Assembly: GCF_016757755.1 (NCBI RefSeq)
Contig: NZ_CP068437.1
Span: 3,472,001 to 3,536,000, forward strand
Direction: 5' to 3'
DNA: 64,000 bases
DNA from: Shewanella sp. KX20019
GTDB taxonomy: Bacteria > Pseudomonadota > Gammaproteobacteria > Enterobacterales > Shewanellaceae
Below, piece after piece: positions 8,731-17,568 of this stretch. Each line of letters begins with the position of its first letter. Positions within the stretch are counted from its first letter, which is position 1. Under the pieces are notes generated by a model that saw nothing but the letters and a program-made list of their open reading frames with translations, searched no databases and was not told the origin of the DNA. A program made the translations under genes and the position numbers.

Positions 8731-11592
8731 CTATTTGATATTCACAACTAAGCTTGCGCCAGCGCTTGATGGTGCGCCCTCTGCTGTGACGTAGTACCAA
8801 CCTTCAGCGGGAGAAGAGATTATTAGACTCTCGACATTACCTTGGTTTTCAGACTTTACCTCATAGGTGTTACTATCTGCCCATGTTTGGCTACTACCGT
8901 ATAAGTTAACATCTCCTGTACCGTGGCCGCTAGCAACTGTAATTTCAGCTGTATCAGCTGGTACATAGAAGTAGTAGTTTGAACGACCATCTTGAATACA
9001 AACAGCCTCCCCAAATTCAACGCCACCATAACCGAAAGGTGATTGAGTCGTACAGCTGTCTGCAACTGCCACTGGCGGAGTCACAGGAGTGTTAGTCAAA
9101 CTCAGATTTAGGCTAACACCTTCAAACTGCACGGTAGGGATTAAGCTAATATATGCCCAACCTCGATTAGCCGTAACATTGAGTTGCTCGCTATTACCCG
9201 CTGTCGCTGATTTAGCCTCATAAGCACTTGCCGTCGCCCAACCATTTTGGCTGAAGTATACATCTACATCACCTTCGCCACCCGCTGTTGAAATATAAAG
9301 TGCAGTGCTGTCATCTTCGACATACGTATAGAAGTAACGAATATTTTGCCCTGCAACGCATTCAGTTTGATCAATAGTCAACTGCCCGCCAGTAACCGTC
9401 TCTACCCCACAATGTTCAGCAGGATCAATCGGATCTACCGTGTCGGCGTTATCACCAATACCATCACCGTCTGAATCGGCCCACTCCGTAGGATCGGTTG
9501 GGAATACATCGGCGTTATCGCCTACTCCATCACCATCGGTATCTCTAGTCTCGTTAGGATCGTTCGGAAAATCATCATCGCTATCAATCACGCCATCGCC
9601 ATCCGTATCAACGGCAGGTGGAGGAGTGATATTACTTAGCGATTCATCATTACTAGTAACGGAGGCTAACCATGTGTTCCACTCATTGTTATAGTTTTGA
9701 CCTATATTGCTATCGATATACGCTAACCAACCACTGGCATCGCCACCTCTGGCCAAAACAAGCAGTGCATCAACATCGCTTCTGTGGTTTTCAAATAGGA
9801 AACGTACCGCTAAGTATCCCCACTTATACACTCTGTCAGAGCCGCTATCGTAGGTGTTAGATAGGATTTCACTCAAGCTGTAGGTCTGTGCGCGGCCAAG
9901 GTTGACAGCATCATCGTAACGGTTCTGATGAGAAATATACTCAGCTAAACCTTCAGACCACCACACCGACTTGCCCGTATCAATATCGAAGTAATTGAAT
10001 GCGCCATATTGATTGAATCGACCATCTAAGTAATGCACATACTCATGGCGTAGATTCCAAACCAGAATATCTTCGGTCCAGGTTGCTTCATGGGCAATAA
10101 ATCTAGCCTGATTACCCTCTTGAGAAGGAGTACCTTCTAAATACATGCCACCATTATCAGTACTAATTCCAAATATGATGCCAGCATACTGATCATAATC
10201 ATCGTAGCTATCGAAGATGTTAACTTCTAAATTAGTATTGAGATCATCTGCAACAGGCTGGCTTCCTGTGGCTAAAATATCATGAAACAGGATCTCCTCT
10301 GCGCCCATCAAGTCGCAAGAAGCTTGCAGTTCATCTGTTGTGAGCTGCTGAGCACGAATGTTTATCGTGTCACTACAACTATAATTAATAGATAAAACCT
10401 TCAACTCAAGCTCAGCTTCCCAACCACAGATACCGAACTGCTCACATTCTCCGGGGTTGTAGTAGTCCAAATAGCCAGCAGCATCAGCCCATTGTGCAGA
10501 CATACGCTCAAAGCTATTCATATACTGAACCGTTCCAGCATTTAATGTTGTTTTAAGGCTTGTAGCTAGATTCCAGTATTCTTGGTATTCGTAGAAGCGA
10601 CCAAATTCATGGAAGGCATCCGTCGACTCAAAAGCATAGGCAGAATTATAGATATATTCAGAGGTCGCAACACTTAGAAGCGCAGCAATCAAGTCTCCGT
10701 GATCCATACTCGCTTTAGTGTAATCGGCGTCCCAGCTGCCATAGTAAAGTGTTGTAAGCGCCTTGGTTAATGCATAACGATGTTTGTTGCTAGCTAAGTG
10801 CTCTGGGCTGAAAGCATTTAAGTAGTTAGTGATTGCAGGGACACTTTCCAAATAGCTACTAGCACTATCCCAAGCAATAAAAAACTCGGCCAGAGTATCA
10901 CCTTGCATATCACTGGTTTCATTGATATACGGGTTATTTGAATATTCGACAAGTAGATCACGCAGAGCGTTAGCCGCTTTGTTATTGGCATAGTTCAAAT
11001 CGTCATTGTAATACTCAATGTAAAATGCACCACGTAAGAAGTAGATGAGGTTAAGCATTTCATCACCACTGCGGCTATCATACGTCGCTGCCATCGTCTT
11101 GGCATAGTTTGCTACAGAGATGACATTTTCGCTCTGGTATACAGCTACCGATGTAGCATCATTTTTCGAATAAAGCTCTGAAATACAAGCGAAATCAGCT
11201 TGTCTGACAAAATCATATAGATCTTGACCACTTAAATTGTCAAACTGGCTATAACCGTTACAGGGATCGGCTTCAGCCTCTGCTACAGGCCCAACGGCTC
11301 CCATTGGTCCATCAATTTTCTTTTCGCTTTTCGCTTTAGAAAGATGCGCCTTTTGTTTGCCATCATCCCTAAGCTGACTTCCGGGAACATTTGCTCCTTT
11401 GTCGAATCGACTTTTCGATTCTTGGATGTGTGCAGGATTAGCTGGCTCTTTTTCGGCGGCAGCGACCTCCTCTTTAGCAAAAGATGATCCCGAATAGAGG
11501 ACGACTGAGCATGCAAGTGCTAAGGCATGAACTTTAAACTTTCCTGTTTTTGATGAAAATTCAGATAATTGTTTAGATGACTCGATTAACAT
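8731..11592 (-). CDS. Secreted M9-like (collagenase-type) metalloprotease with TSP3 repeats and two PPC domains
   Basis: The 953-aa protein starts at ATG 11592 (GGAG seven bases upstream; the TTG four codons earlier is less likely). It has a long signal region ending near GSSFA. The zinc site is RHEYVHYLDGRF with a downstream WWSEGLAEYISH glutamate helix, which is the HExxH...E arrangement of M9 peptidases. After the catalytic part come aspartate-rich calcium repeats (DTDGDGV, DSDGDGIGD), which resemble thrombospondin type 3 repeats. Two PPC-type beta domains follow, the last ending GWYYVTAEG...LVVNIK. It probably degrades collagen-like or other extracellular protein. The C-terminal PPC domains closely resemble those of the peroxidase at 17569-19761. 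Confidence 0.85.
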   Translation of the reverse strand: MLIESSKQLSEFSSKTGKFKVHALALACSVVLYSGSSFAKEEVAAAEKEPANPAHIQESKSRFDKGANVPGSQLRDDGKQKAHLSKAKSEKKIDGPMGAVGPVAEAEADPCNGYSQFDNLSGQDLYDFVRQADFACISELYSKNDATSVAVYQSENVISVANYAKTMAATYDSRSGDEMLNLIYFLRGAFYIEYYNDDLNYANNKAANALRDLLVEYSNNPYINETSDMQGDTLAEFFIAWDSASSYLESVPAITNYLNAFSPEHLASNKHRYALTKALTTLYYGSWDADYTKASMDHGDLIAALLSVATSEYIYNSAYAFESTDAFHEFGRFYEYQEYWNLATSLKTTLNAGTVQYMNSFERMSAQWADAAGYLDYYNPGECEQFGICGWEAELELKVLSINYSCSDTINIRAQQLTTDELQASCDLMGAEEILFHDILATGSQPVADDLNTNLEVNIFDSYDDYDQYAGIIFGISTDNGGMYLEGTPSQEGNQARFIAHEATWTEDILVWNLRHEYVHYLDGRFNQYGAFNYFDIDTGKSVWWSEGLAEYISHQNRYDDAVNLGRAQTYSLSEILSNTYDSGSDRVYKWGYLAVRFLFENHRSDVDALLVLARGGDASGWLAYIDSNIGQNYNNEWNTWLASVTSNDESLSNITPPPAVDTDGDGVIDSDDDFPNDPNETRDTDGDGVGDNADVFPTDPTEWADSDGDGIGDNADTVDPIDPAEHCGVETVTGGQLTIDQTECVAGQNIRYFYTYVEDDSTALYISTAGGEGDVDVYFSQNGWATASAYEAKSATAGNSEQLNVTANRGWAYISLIPTVQFEGVSLNLSLTNTPVTPPVAVADSCTTQSPFGYGGVEFGEAVCIQDGRSNYYFYVPADTAEITVASGHGTGDVNLYGSSQTWADSNTYEVKSENQGNVESLIISSPAEGWYYVTAEGAPSSAGASLVVNIK

Positions 11593-12044
11593 ATTTGACT
11601 CCAATTGTTAGCGTTCCACCCCTTAGAACACCAATCTCAGGGAGGTGGTCTAAAGACTACTATGTAGAAGTGCAACCGCTACTTGTTATTTTCTTGTTAC
11701 TTCCGTGTTAACCACAAGTTAAGTGGAGGCCAATTTATAATTTATGCAATATTCATAATCAAGTATAAAAATTAACCATCAGCAGTTTATGGTGAAATAG
11801 TAAGATTGATATATGAATGAACATTCAAGAGTCAAAGAAATGACAGCAGAGCCCATCTCCGTAAAAAACCAGAGGGAACTACTATTTTTTATTAGCTTGA
11901 AACTATCTACTTTTTGATTAACTATGCAATAAAAGTAGACTAGCGCGCTTATTTATAACAAAAAGTTCTTAATTAGAACTTTCTGCATAACCAGCAGTAA
12001 GATGAGCGTTTACCTTGCGGGTTAGTGCTTAACGTCGTCACACA
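11593..12044. other. Upstream region of the protease gene, no gene seen
   Basis: About 450 AT-rich bases hold the promoter side of the protease gene. An inverted pair CCACC / GGTGG at about 11617-11650 could form a leader hairpin near the start codon. I found no open frame with a ribosome-binding site and no recognised operator. Confidence 0.4.
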
Positions 12045-12075
12045 AAAAACGCCCTGCTATTGCAGGGCGTTTTTA
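12045..12075 (-). terminator. Intrinsic terminator for the DUF4136 lipoprotein gene
   Basis: The stem AAAACGCCCTG / CAGGGCGTTTT with a short loop and T/A runs on both sides. It lies about 80 bases past the stop of the lipoprotein gene, with a single MITE-type end between the two. Confidence 0.8.
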
Positions 12076-12107
12076 TTGAAGTGATTATCGATTATGAATA
12101 CTGCTAG

Positions 12108-12141
12108 CTCTGAAACATGCACTTTGAAGTGGTTTGGGTAT
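12108..12141. repeat. Solitary MITE-type terminal repeat
   Basis: The 34 bases starting CTCTGAAACATGCACTTTGA and ending in GGGTAT match the right terminus of the MITE at 1074-1107 with few changes. No matching left end was found nearby, so it may be a solo end left by decay or a small repeat unit in its own right. Confidence 0.65.
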
Positions 12142-12153
12142 ATTTTGAGGTGC

Positions 12154-12729
12154 TCACGATAGAGGCTTAACTATGGGTAGCGGTTTTAGCATCGTCGATA
12201 ATAACTGCTCAAAGCGCTGCTCCCTTGCTGTTGGATTTTTATCAAGCTCGGTAAAGCCTTGCGCTAATACTCGCCAAATTGGCATTGGATTGTACGGTGA
12301 GAAAATAGCAACGAGTACCGAACCTTTCTCATACTTTTCATCAACGCCCTGGGTTGATAGGCCTGCCACTAAACCTGCTCTTTTTAAGATCTCTTTATCA
12401 CTCATCTCTGATTCAAGCGCTAAACCAAAGCCGACTAAAATACTGGGTACTTCGTTTGTAGTGGCAAGACGGTAACCCTTTGCTTGCATCGCCTGTGTAA
12501 TCGCATGTTGCATATGTGCAATAACGACTTTCTCATCGACTTTATCACTTGCATGAACAGCAAACATCGTCGGATGCCAACCAAATACCCTTACAGAACG
12601 GTTGAGCTGAGACAGATCGCCAGTGGAAACCATAGTGGTACTAATGGGATGATCCGTTACTTCTGAGCTACTGCACCCCATAAGCGCCATGAGACCAATC
12701 AATATTACTGCTACATAATTTTTTATCAT
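12154..12729 (-). CDS. DUF4136-type lipoprotein
   Basis: The 191-aa protein opens with a lipoprotein signal, a hydrophobic stretch and the lipobox LMGC with Cys at residue 19. The mature part contains FGWHPTMF, the helix HMQHAITQAMQAKGYRL, ILVGFGLALE and VAIFSPYNPMPIWRVLAQG. This is the usual order of DUF4136 lipoproteins: an N-terminal strand, a helix for the 'L..kGy' motif, then a WRG-like strand. It is anchored to a membrane in the periplasm and its function is unknown. It is monocistronic, with a terminator downstream. Confidence 0.7.
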   Translation of the reverse strand: MIKNYVAVILIGLMALMGCSSSEVTDHPISTTMVSTGDLSQLNRSVRVFGWHPTMFAVHASDKVDEKVVIAHMQHAITQAMQAKGYRLATTNEVPSILVGFGLALESEMSDKEILKRAGLVAGLSTQGVDEKYEKGSVLVAIFSPYNPMPIWRVLAQGFTELDKNPTAREQRFEQLLSTMLKPLPIVKPLS

Positions 12730-13047
12730 TGCGTTTTAAAATCCATCTCTAAGATTACGTCACAGGTTAACATCTTAAACATTAACCTAACCTGACCTAA
12801 TAACAATTGCACCCATTATCTGTACAAACAGTATCAACCTTGGTGCCTACGAAATTCGATTGCGATGCTTACTGAATCAATTTTTTTCAATAACAAATAA
12901 GCTGCCGAAGGTGAACATAGAATCGTAGGGGGAAACGACTGATGCTCAAATATGCTGGGTATAGTAAGATTTTTCAGTATTGGCTTTGCTAAGCACGATG
13001 ACCAAGATAAAATAGAGATCGATATACTCTTTACGGCTTTTAGTTCA
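12730..13047. other. Divergent intergenic region
   Basis: This 318-base stretch separates the minus-strand lipoprotein from the plus-strand LysE gene and should contain both promoters. An in-frame extension of LysE back to 12952 exists, but it does not look like a membrane protein N-terminus and was not used. No clear operator was seen. Confidence 0.4.
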
Positions 13048-13641
13048 ATGGAACTTATTTTTGCAATCGCACTATTTGCGTTTTCTTCAGGGATCACCCC
13101 AGGACCCAATAACATTATGTTGATGTCATCTGGGGTAAACTTTGGTATCAAACACAGTCTGCCTCATCTGTTCGGGATCTGCTTTGGCTTTCCTGCCATG
13201 GTGCTCGCGGTAGGACTAGGCTTAAGCACCCTATTCCAATTGTATCCAGTACTGCATATCATCATTAAGTATATCGGTATCACTTACCTACTTTATCTTG
13301 CTTGGTTAATCGCCAACAGCAGTAATAAACTAAAGGGAAAAGCCACTGCATCACCGCTTACATTTATCCAGGCGGCAGCATTTCAATGGGTCAACCCTAA
13401 AGCATGGATAATGGGTATTGGCGCAATAGCCACCTTTACCACGATGGAGCAAGCACTTGCGCCACAGGTCATCACTATCGTCAGTGTCTTATTTTGTGTA
13501 GCCCTACCTAGTGCATTTGTCTGGTTAGGGTTTGGTGTGGCACTAAAACGCATACTAAAGAATCAAAAACAGCAAAAAATATTTAACGTCAGCATGGCAC
13601 TCTTGCTTGTGCTCTCAATCATCCCTATGATCGCGCCATAA
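13048..13641 (+). CDS. LysE/RhtB-family amino-acid exporter
   Basis: The 197-aa protein starts MELIFAIALFAFSSGITPGPNN. The motif GITPGPNN in the first membrane helix is the signature of the LysE/RhtB family. Six hydrophobic segments follow, with the charged break WVNPKAWIMG between helices 3 and 4, also typical. It would export amino acids or related compounds across the inner membrane; the substrate cannot be read from sequence. The start at 13048 gives the standard family length, whereas an upstream extension of 32 codons is polar and was rejected. It precedes a DUF1415 gene by 20 bases, so the two may be co-transcribed. Confidence 0.85.
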   Translation: MELIFAIALFAFSSGITPGPNNIMLMSSGVNFGIKHSLPHLFGICFGFPAMVLAVGLGLSTLFQLYPVLHIIIKYIGITYLLYLAWLIANSSNKLKGKATASPLTFIQAAAFQWVNPKAWIMGIGAIATFTTMEQALAPQVITIVSVLFCVALPSAFVWLGFGVALKRILKNQKQQKIFNVSMALLLVLSIIPMIAP

Positions 13642-13661
13642 CTCGCAATAGGCAGTATCTA

Positions 13662-14225
13662 ATGAGTACTAATATCAGTCCAGAACTGCAACAAATCGCT
13701 ACGCAAACCGAAAACTGGGTTAAGCAAGTGATTATGAAGTTCAACATTTGCCCCTTTGCTCGACGTGAAGTTGAACGCGCCAGCATTCGCTATGCGGTTA
13801 TCGATGAGTCAAAGTTGCAGCTAGTGCTACAGGCATTAATCGAGGAGTGCGTGTATCTTGATGAGCACACAGAGGTTGAAACCACACTATTTATTTTACC
13901 ACGTGGGTTTGAAGGCTTTTACCCCTATTTAGATCTTATCGATATAGCCACAGAGCTATTATTTGAACAGGGATATGAGGGGCAATACCAATTAGCGAGT
14001 TTTCACCCTGATTACTGTTTTGAAGGTGAACCACAAGATAGTGCAGCAAACTATACTAACCGCTCACCCTACCCAACACTGCACATCATTCGCGAAGCCA
14101 GCATGGAGTTTGCATTAGCTAACTACGATGACCCAGAAACGATACCTGAGCGGAATATTGCCTTTGCCGAACGTAAAGGCAGCGAGTTTTTTATGCAGTT
14201 GCTAGCACACTGTAAAAAGAGTTAA
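13662..14225 (+). CDS. DUF1415 family protein
   Basis: The 187-aa protein contains WVKQVIMKFNICPFARREVE near residue 20, TTLFILPRGFEGF, the strand-helix LASFHPDYCFEGE and NRSPYPTLHIIREASME. These blocks define DUF1415, a widespread gammaproteobacterial family without a known function. The conserved cysteine in NICPFA and the histidine in FHPDY could be functional residues, which is an inference. The gene follows LysE closely with AGG upstream of the ATG, and the next gene begins about 50 bases downstream. Confidence 0.85.
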   Translation: MSTNISPELQQIATQTENWVKQVIMKFNICPFARREVERASIRYAVIDESKLQLVLQALIEECVYLDEHTEVETTLFILPRGFEGFYPYLDLIDIATELLFEQGYEGQYQLASFHPDYCFEGEPQDSAANYTNRSPYPTLHIIREASMEFALANYDDPETIPERNIAFAERKGSEFFMQLLAHCKKS

Positions 14226-14278
14226 TACCAATCAGTATAAAAACAGCCCTTACATGGGTGGTTAAGGATTAAAATTAG

Positions 14279-15034
14279 ATGGCAACAAAGTACTATGTAG
14301 TGTGGGCTGGACGCGAAACTGGCATTTTCACCAGCTGGGATCACACCAAAAAACAGGTTGATAAATTCCCGCAAGCAAAATACAAGTCGTTTAAAACCAA
14401 AGCTGAAGCCGAGGCGGCATTTAAGCGCGTCCCCAGTTATGGCGGCGCAACACAGAAGAAAGCCAGCACCAGCCCTAAAGCCGAAAAAACCAGCAAAACT
14501 ATCGATTTGAGCCAATATGATGTGTCGATTTTTACTGATGGTGGCTGCGAGCCAAACCCGGGGAAAGCGGGTTCTGGCATCGCTATCTATCAAAGTGGTG
14601 AGCTAATAGAACTCTGGTATGGCTTATACAACGCCAACGGTACCAACAACTCTGCCGAGCTTAATGCCTTGCATCAAGCACTACTTTTAGCGGATAAAGC
14701 GATTAAACAGAGCCAGTCAGTGCAGATCTTAAGTGACTCCCAATATTCAATTAATTGCATTACTAACTGGGCATATGGTTGGAAAGCCAAGGGCTGGAAA
14801 CGCCAAAAGGCGGGAGATATCAAAAACCTCGATATTATTCAGCAAGCTCATGAACTATATGACAGCATTAAAGAACAGCTATCAATTCAGCATGTATCAG
14901 CCCATGTAGGCATTGAAGGAAATGAATTAGCTGACCGTATGTCTATCTATGCGATTGATAAAAAAGACAGCCAATTTTGCCGTTATCAAGAGCCAATAGT
15001 GTTATCAAGTATCCTCAGTCTGCGCGCTGGTTAG
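14279..15034 (+). CDS. Ribonuclease H1 with N-terminal viroplasmin (hybrid-binding) domain
   Basis: The 251-aa protein has an N-terminal hybrid-binding domain (KYYVVWAGRETGIFTSWDH, then KSFKTKAEAEAAF), a Lys/Ser/Ala-rich linker, and a catalytic RNase H fold. The four acidic residues are visible: Asp in FTDGGCEPNPG, Glu in NNSAELNAL, Asp in LSDSQYS and Asp in GNELADRMS, with the flexible His in SAHVG. It cleaves the RNA strand of RNA-DNA hybrids. This architecture matches eukaryotic-type RNase H1 and differs from the short E. coli RnhA, so the symbol is left empty. Confidence 0.9.
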   Translation: MATKYYVVWAGRETGIFTSWDHTKKQVDKFPQAKYKSFKTKAEAEAAFKRVPSYGGATQKKASTSPKAEKTSKTIDLSQYDVSIFTDGGCEPNPGKAGSGIAIYQSGELIELWYGLYNANGTNNSAELNALHQALLLADKAIKQSQSVQILSDSQYSINCITNWAYGWKAKGWKRQKAGDIKNLDIIQQAHELYDSIKEQLSIQHVSAHVGIEGNELADRMSIYAIDKKDSQFCRYQEPIVLSSILSLRAG

Positions 15035-15140
15035 CCTATATAGTTCGCGGTCAGCTTAAATCCAACTAAACTGACCATATACACTTAAATTTACCTTTCT
15101 TTAATAGGTTTAATACGGCTGCTATGCGACAATCCCGCCC

Positions 15141-15560
15141 ATGAATATCTACCTGCTTTTACACAAGGCTCCTGTTCGCGTTTTCCGTATCGGAAGGCGT
15201 CGTTTTTGGCTGCGTTTAAAACTGGATATGCTGGTTGTTAAAGAAGCCCTGTCTCAAGAGAAGCAAGAGACCAAAGAGATGTTGGTGACTTACAAACGCT
15301 ATACCCGCAAACAAGCAAACAAAGAGGAGTTAATCGAGGCCAATAAACAATTTGCCGACTTACTAAAGGGTTTAGGCCTAGGTGTGTTTGCCGTTTTACC
15401 TTTTGCTCCGCTCACTATTCCACTGGTATTAAAGCTGGGGAAAATGGTTGGCGTTGATGTATTGCCAAGCTCATTCAATAATATGTCAGAGCGTAAAGCC
15501 AATGCTCGTAGAATCTCAACTAAAAACAGAGTAAAAGCCCACAATAGCCCTGCAAAATAG
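15141..15560 (+). CDS. Small protein with LETM1-like core
   Basis: The 139-aa protein is basic at both ends. Its middle part reads LLKGLGLGVFAVLPFAPL, then IPLVLKLGKMVGVDVLPSSF, which resembles the membrane segment and following motif of mitochondrial LETM1 proteins (a hydrophobic helix, then a K/R-rich segment ending LPSxF). The N-terminal third is a basic amphipathic helix and residues 35-75 are probably a coiled or helical arm. I would expect one or two membrane-embedded helices in the inner membrane. Bacterial LETM1-like proteins are poorly studied, and a role in ion exchange or membrane-ribosome contact would be speculation. The ATG has no strong ribosome-binding site. Confidence 0.65.
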   Translation: MNIYLLLHKAPVRVFRIGRRRFWLRLKLDMLVVKEALSQEKQETKEMLVTYKRYTRKQANKEELIEANKQFADLLKGLGLGVFAVLPFAPLTIPLVLKLGKMVGVDVLPSSFNNMSERKANARRISTKNRVKAHNSPAK

Positions 15561-15701
15561 CCTCAAACTAGATGACCTTCTTTGCCGTGTTCCCTCTTAC
15601 TCAATCATTGTTAAATCATCTCTTTTCTTTCTAGAAAGTGACTAGCCTGATACTCTTAGGGCTATCTTTTAAACTCGTCGCTAATTATAAAGAGTCCCTA
15701 C

Positions 15702-17063
15702 ATGAGTAATATCATCGTTTCAGGTGTTTCAGGCATTCCCCTTTCCATTTTCAATAGCGAAACATTTTCACAGTGGCGCGAACAGCAAGCTAAAAGCGTT
15801 ATTAACTGGCTAACCACAACTCAATTTTCAGGTAATGGCGCATGCTTGATCCCGAACACTGAAGGTGAACTGTCTGAGGTCATTTTTGTCAGTAACAATG
15901 ACGATTCTTACTGGCTCTGCGGTGATTTAGTCAATCAACTACCCGCTGGTAACTATCAATTGACCGCTGACGAAAAGCAAGTTAGAACCGCCGCTTTTAG
16001 TTGGGGCTTAGGCGCTTACCAGTTCGACCGATATAAAAAGAGCGATAAGCAATTCCCACAGCTTGTGGTACCTACACAAGCTCAAGCCGATGAAGCCAAC
16101 AAGTTCATCCGCTCTGTTTCATTAGTGCGCGACTTGGTCAACACCCCAGCTGCCGATATGATGCCACAGGATTTAGCAGAAACCATGTCAGCAATGGCGA
16201 CGGAATTTGGCGGAACACTGAGTCAAATCGTTGGTGATGAACTGCTTGAACAGAACTACCCAACCATCCACATGGTCGGCCGAGCCAGCGAAAATGCACC
16301 GCGTTTAATTGATCTAACTTGGGGTGATGAATCCGCACCTAAAGTGACACTGGTCGGTAAAGGCGTGTGTTTTGATTCAGGTGGACTCGATTTAAAACCT
16401 GGCGCAGGCATGCGCTTAATGAAAAAAGACATGGGCGGCGCCGCACATGTGATTGGTTTAGCACAACTGATTATGGCCAACAACCTACCTATTCGTCTGC
16501 GTGTACTCGTCCCCGCCGTTGAAAACGCAGTGTCAGCGAACGCCTTTAGACCCGGCGATGTCATTACCACCCGTAAAGGCATTACCGTTGAAATTGATAA
16601 CACAGATGCTGAAGGTCGCTTAGTCTTGTGTGATGCACTTGCAGAAGCCAACAACGACAAGCCAGAGCTAATGATCGACTTTGCCACCTTAACCGGCGCG
16701 ATGCGTGTCGCACTAGGTACAGAGTTACCGGGCTTCTTTAGTAATGATGACCAAGTAGCCGCCGACATTACCGCATCTGGTTTAAGTGTTAATGATCCTG
16801 TTTGGCGCATGCCGCTGCACAAGCCATATCTTGAACTTACAGGCAGTGATATTGCCGACTTGGCTAACTGTGGCAAAACTCCGTTTGGCGGCGCAATCAC
16901 CGCAGCTCTTTATCTAGAAGCCTTTGTCGATAAAGATATTAGCTGGAGCCATTTTGATGTTATGGCATGGAACAACCGCAAGCTTCCAGGTCGTCCAGTC
17001 GGCGGTGAAGCCTTTGGTATTCGCGCAGTATTTGATTACCTGCAAAATCGTTTTAACAAGTAA
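15702..17063 (+). CDS. M17 leucyl aminopeptidase family protein (PepB-like)
   Basis: The 453-aa protein has the M17 catalytic domain with two-metal ligands and active-site residues visible: GKGVCFDSGGLDLKPG, the Lys-Asp pair KKDMGGAA, and NTDAEGRLVL holding the catalytic Arg and metal-binding Asp and Glu. The N-terminal 130 residues are divergent, as in PepB-type enzymes. It removes N-terminal amino acids from peptides in the cytoplasm, typically as a hexamer. AAGAG precedes the ATG. The gene is monocistronic and followed by a terminator. Confidence 0.9.
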   Translation: MSNIIVSGVSGIPLSIFNSETFSQWREQQAKSVINWLTTTQFSGNGACLIPNTEGELSEVIFVSNNDDSYWLCGDLVNQLPAGNYQLTADEKQVRTAAFSWGLGAYQFDRYKKSDKQFPQLVVPTQAQADEANKFIRSVSLVRDLVNTPAADMMPQDLAETMSAMATEFGGTLSQIVGDELLEQNYPTIHMVGRASENAPRLIDLTWGDESAPKVTLVGKGVCFDSGGLDLKPGAGMRLMKKDMGGAAHVIGLAQLIMANNLPIRLRVLVPAVENAVSANAFRPGDVITTRKGITVEIDNTDAEGRLVLCDALAEANNDKPELMIDFATLTGAMRVALGTELPGFFSNDDQVAADITASGLSVNDPVWRMPLHKPYLELTGSDIADLANCGKTPFGGAITAALYLEAFVDKDISWSHFDVMAWNNRKLPGRPVGGEAFGIRAVFDYLQNRFNK

Positions 17064-17100
17064 GCTTACTTTTTGATCCAGTAAGCTCATTACTAGAAAA

Positions 17101-17126
17101 TAGGCCTGTTGATACAGGCCTTTTTT
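17101..17126 (+). terminator. Intrinsic terminator
   Basis: The stem AGGCCTGT / ACAGGCCT with loop TGAT and a T6 tail lies about 40 bases after the aminopeptidase gene. Confidence 0.9.
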
Positions 17127-17568
17127 ATTAAAAAAATCACTTCTTTGTTTATTGCATTAGTCAATGTAGAGAACAAACATCAGCTACTCTTTGAGACTTG
17201 CAATTATTCCATAAACAAAAAAACTAAGCTGAATGACAGTAAAGAGACCTTGATACCAATCCCGTGCACTTACTCAAAAAGAGTGCTTGTTAAGCCCGTA
17301 TATATGTCAATGTCAGGACGCTAAGGGCCCTACTCTGCCTAGACACTTGTTGATGTTGCTTTACCTTTATTTACACACAAAGCACTTATTATTAACAATT
17401 AAATGACTTATGTTCATTATTCAACCAGGAGCTAGAACTGACTTGTGGACGACTGCATACATCGCTAATCGTCATTCCACTGTGGCTGAAGCCATGATGG
17501 CAGATTTGTCTAAGACAAATAATCGACGTCGGTTTTATAAATTAATAATAGAAATGGATAGCAACGTT
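17127..17568. other. Upstream region of the di-heme peroxidase gene, no gene seen
   Basis: About 440 AT-rich bases. The peroxidase frame is open back to 17410, but that extension is polar and would bury the signal peptide. A 71-codon frame at 17109 begins inside the terminator and has no support. No clear regulator site was read. Confidence 0.4.

Noticed and set aside
17109..17324. 71-codon frame after the aminopeptidase
   Set aside because: It starts inside the terminator, is very AT-rich and shows no protein pattern.
17410..17568. In-frame 53-codon extension of the peroxidase gene
   Set aside because: Polar sequence would precede and mask a clear signal peptide beginning at 17569.
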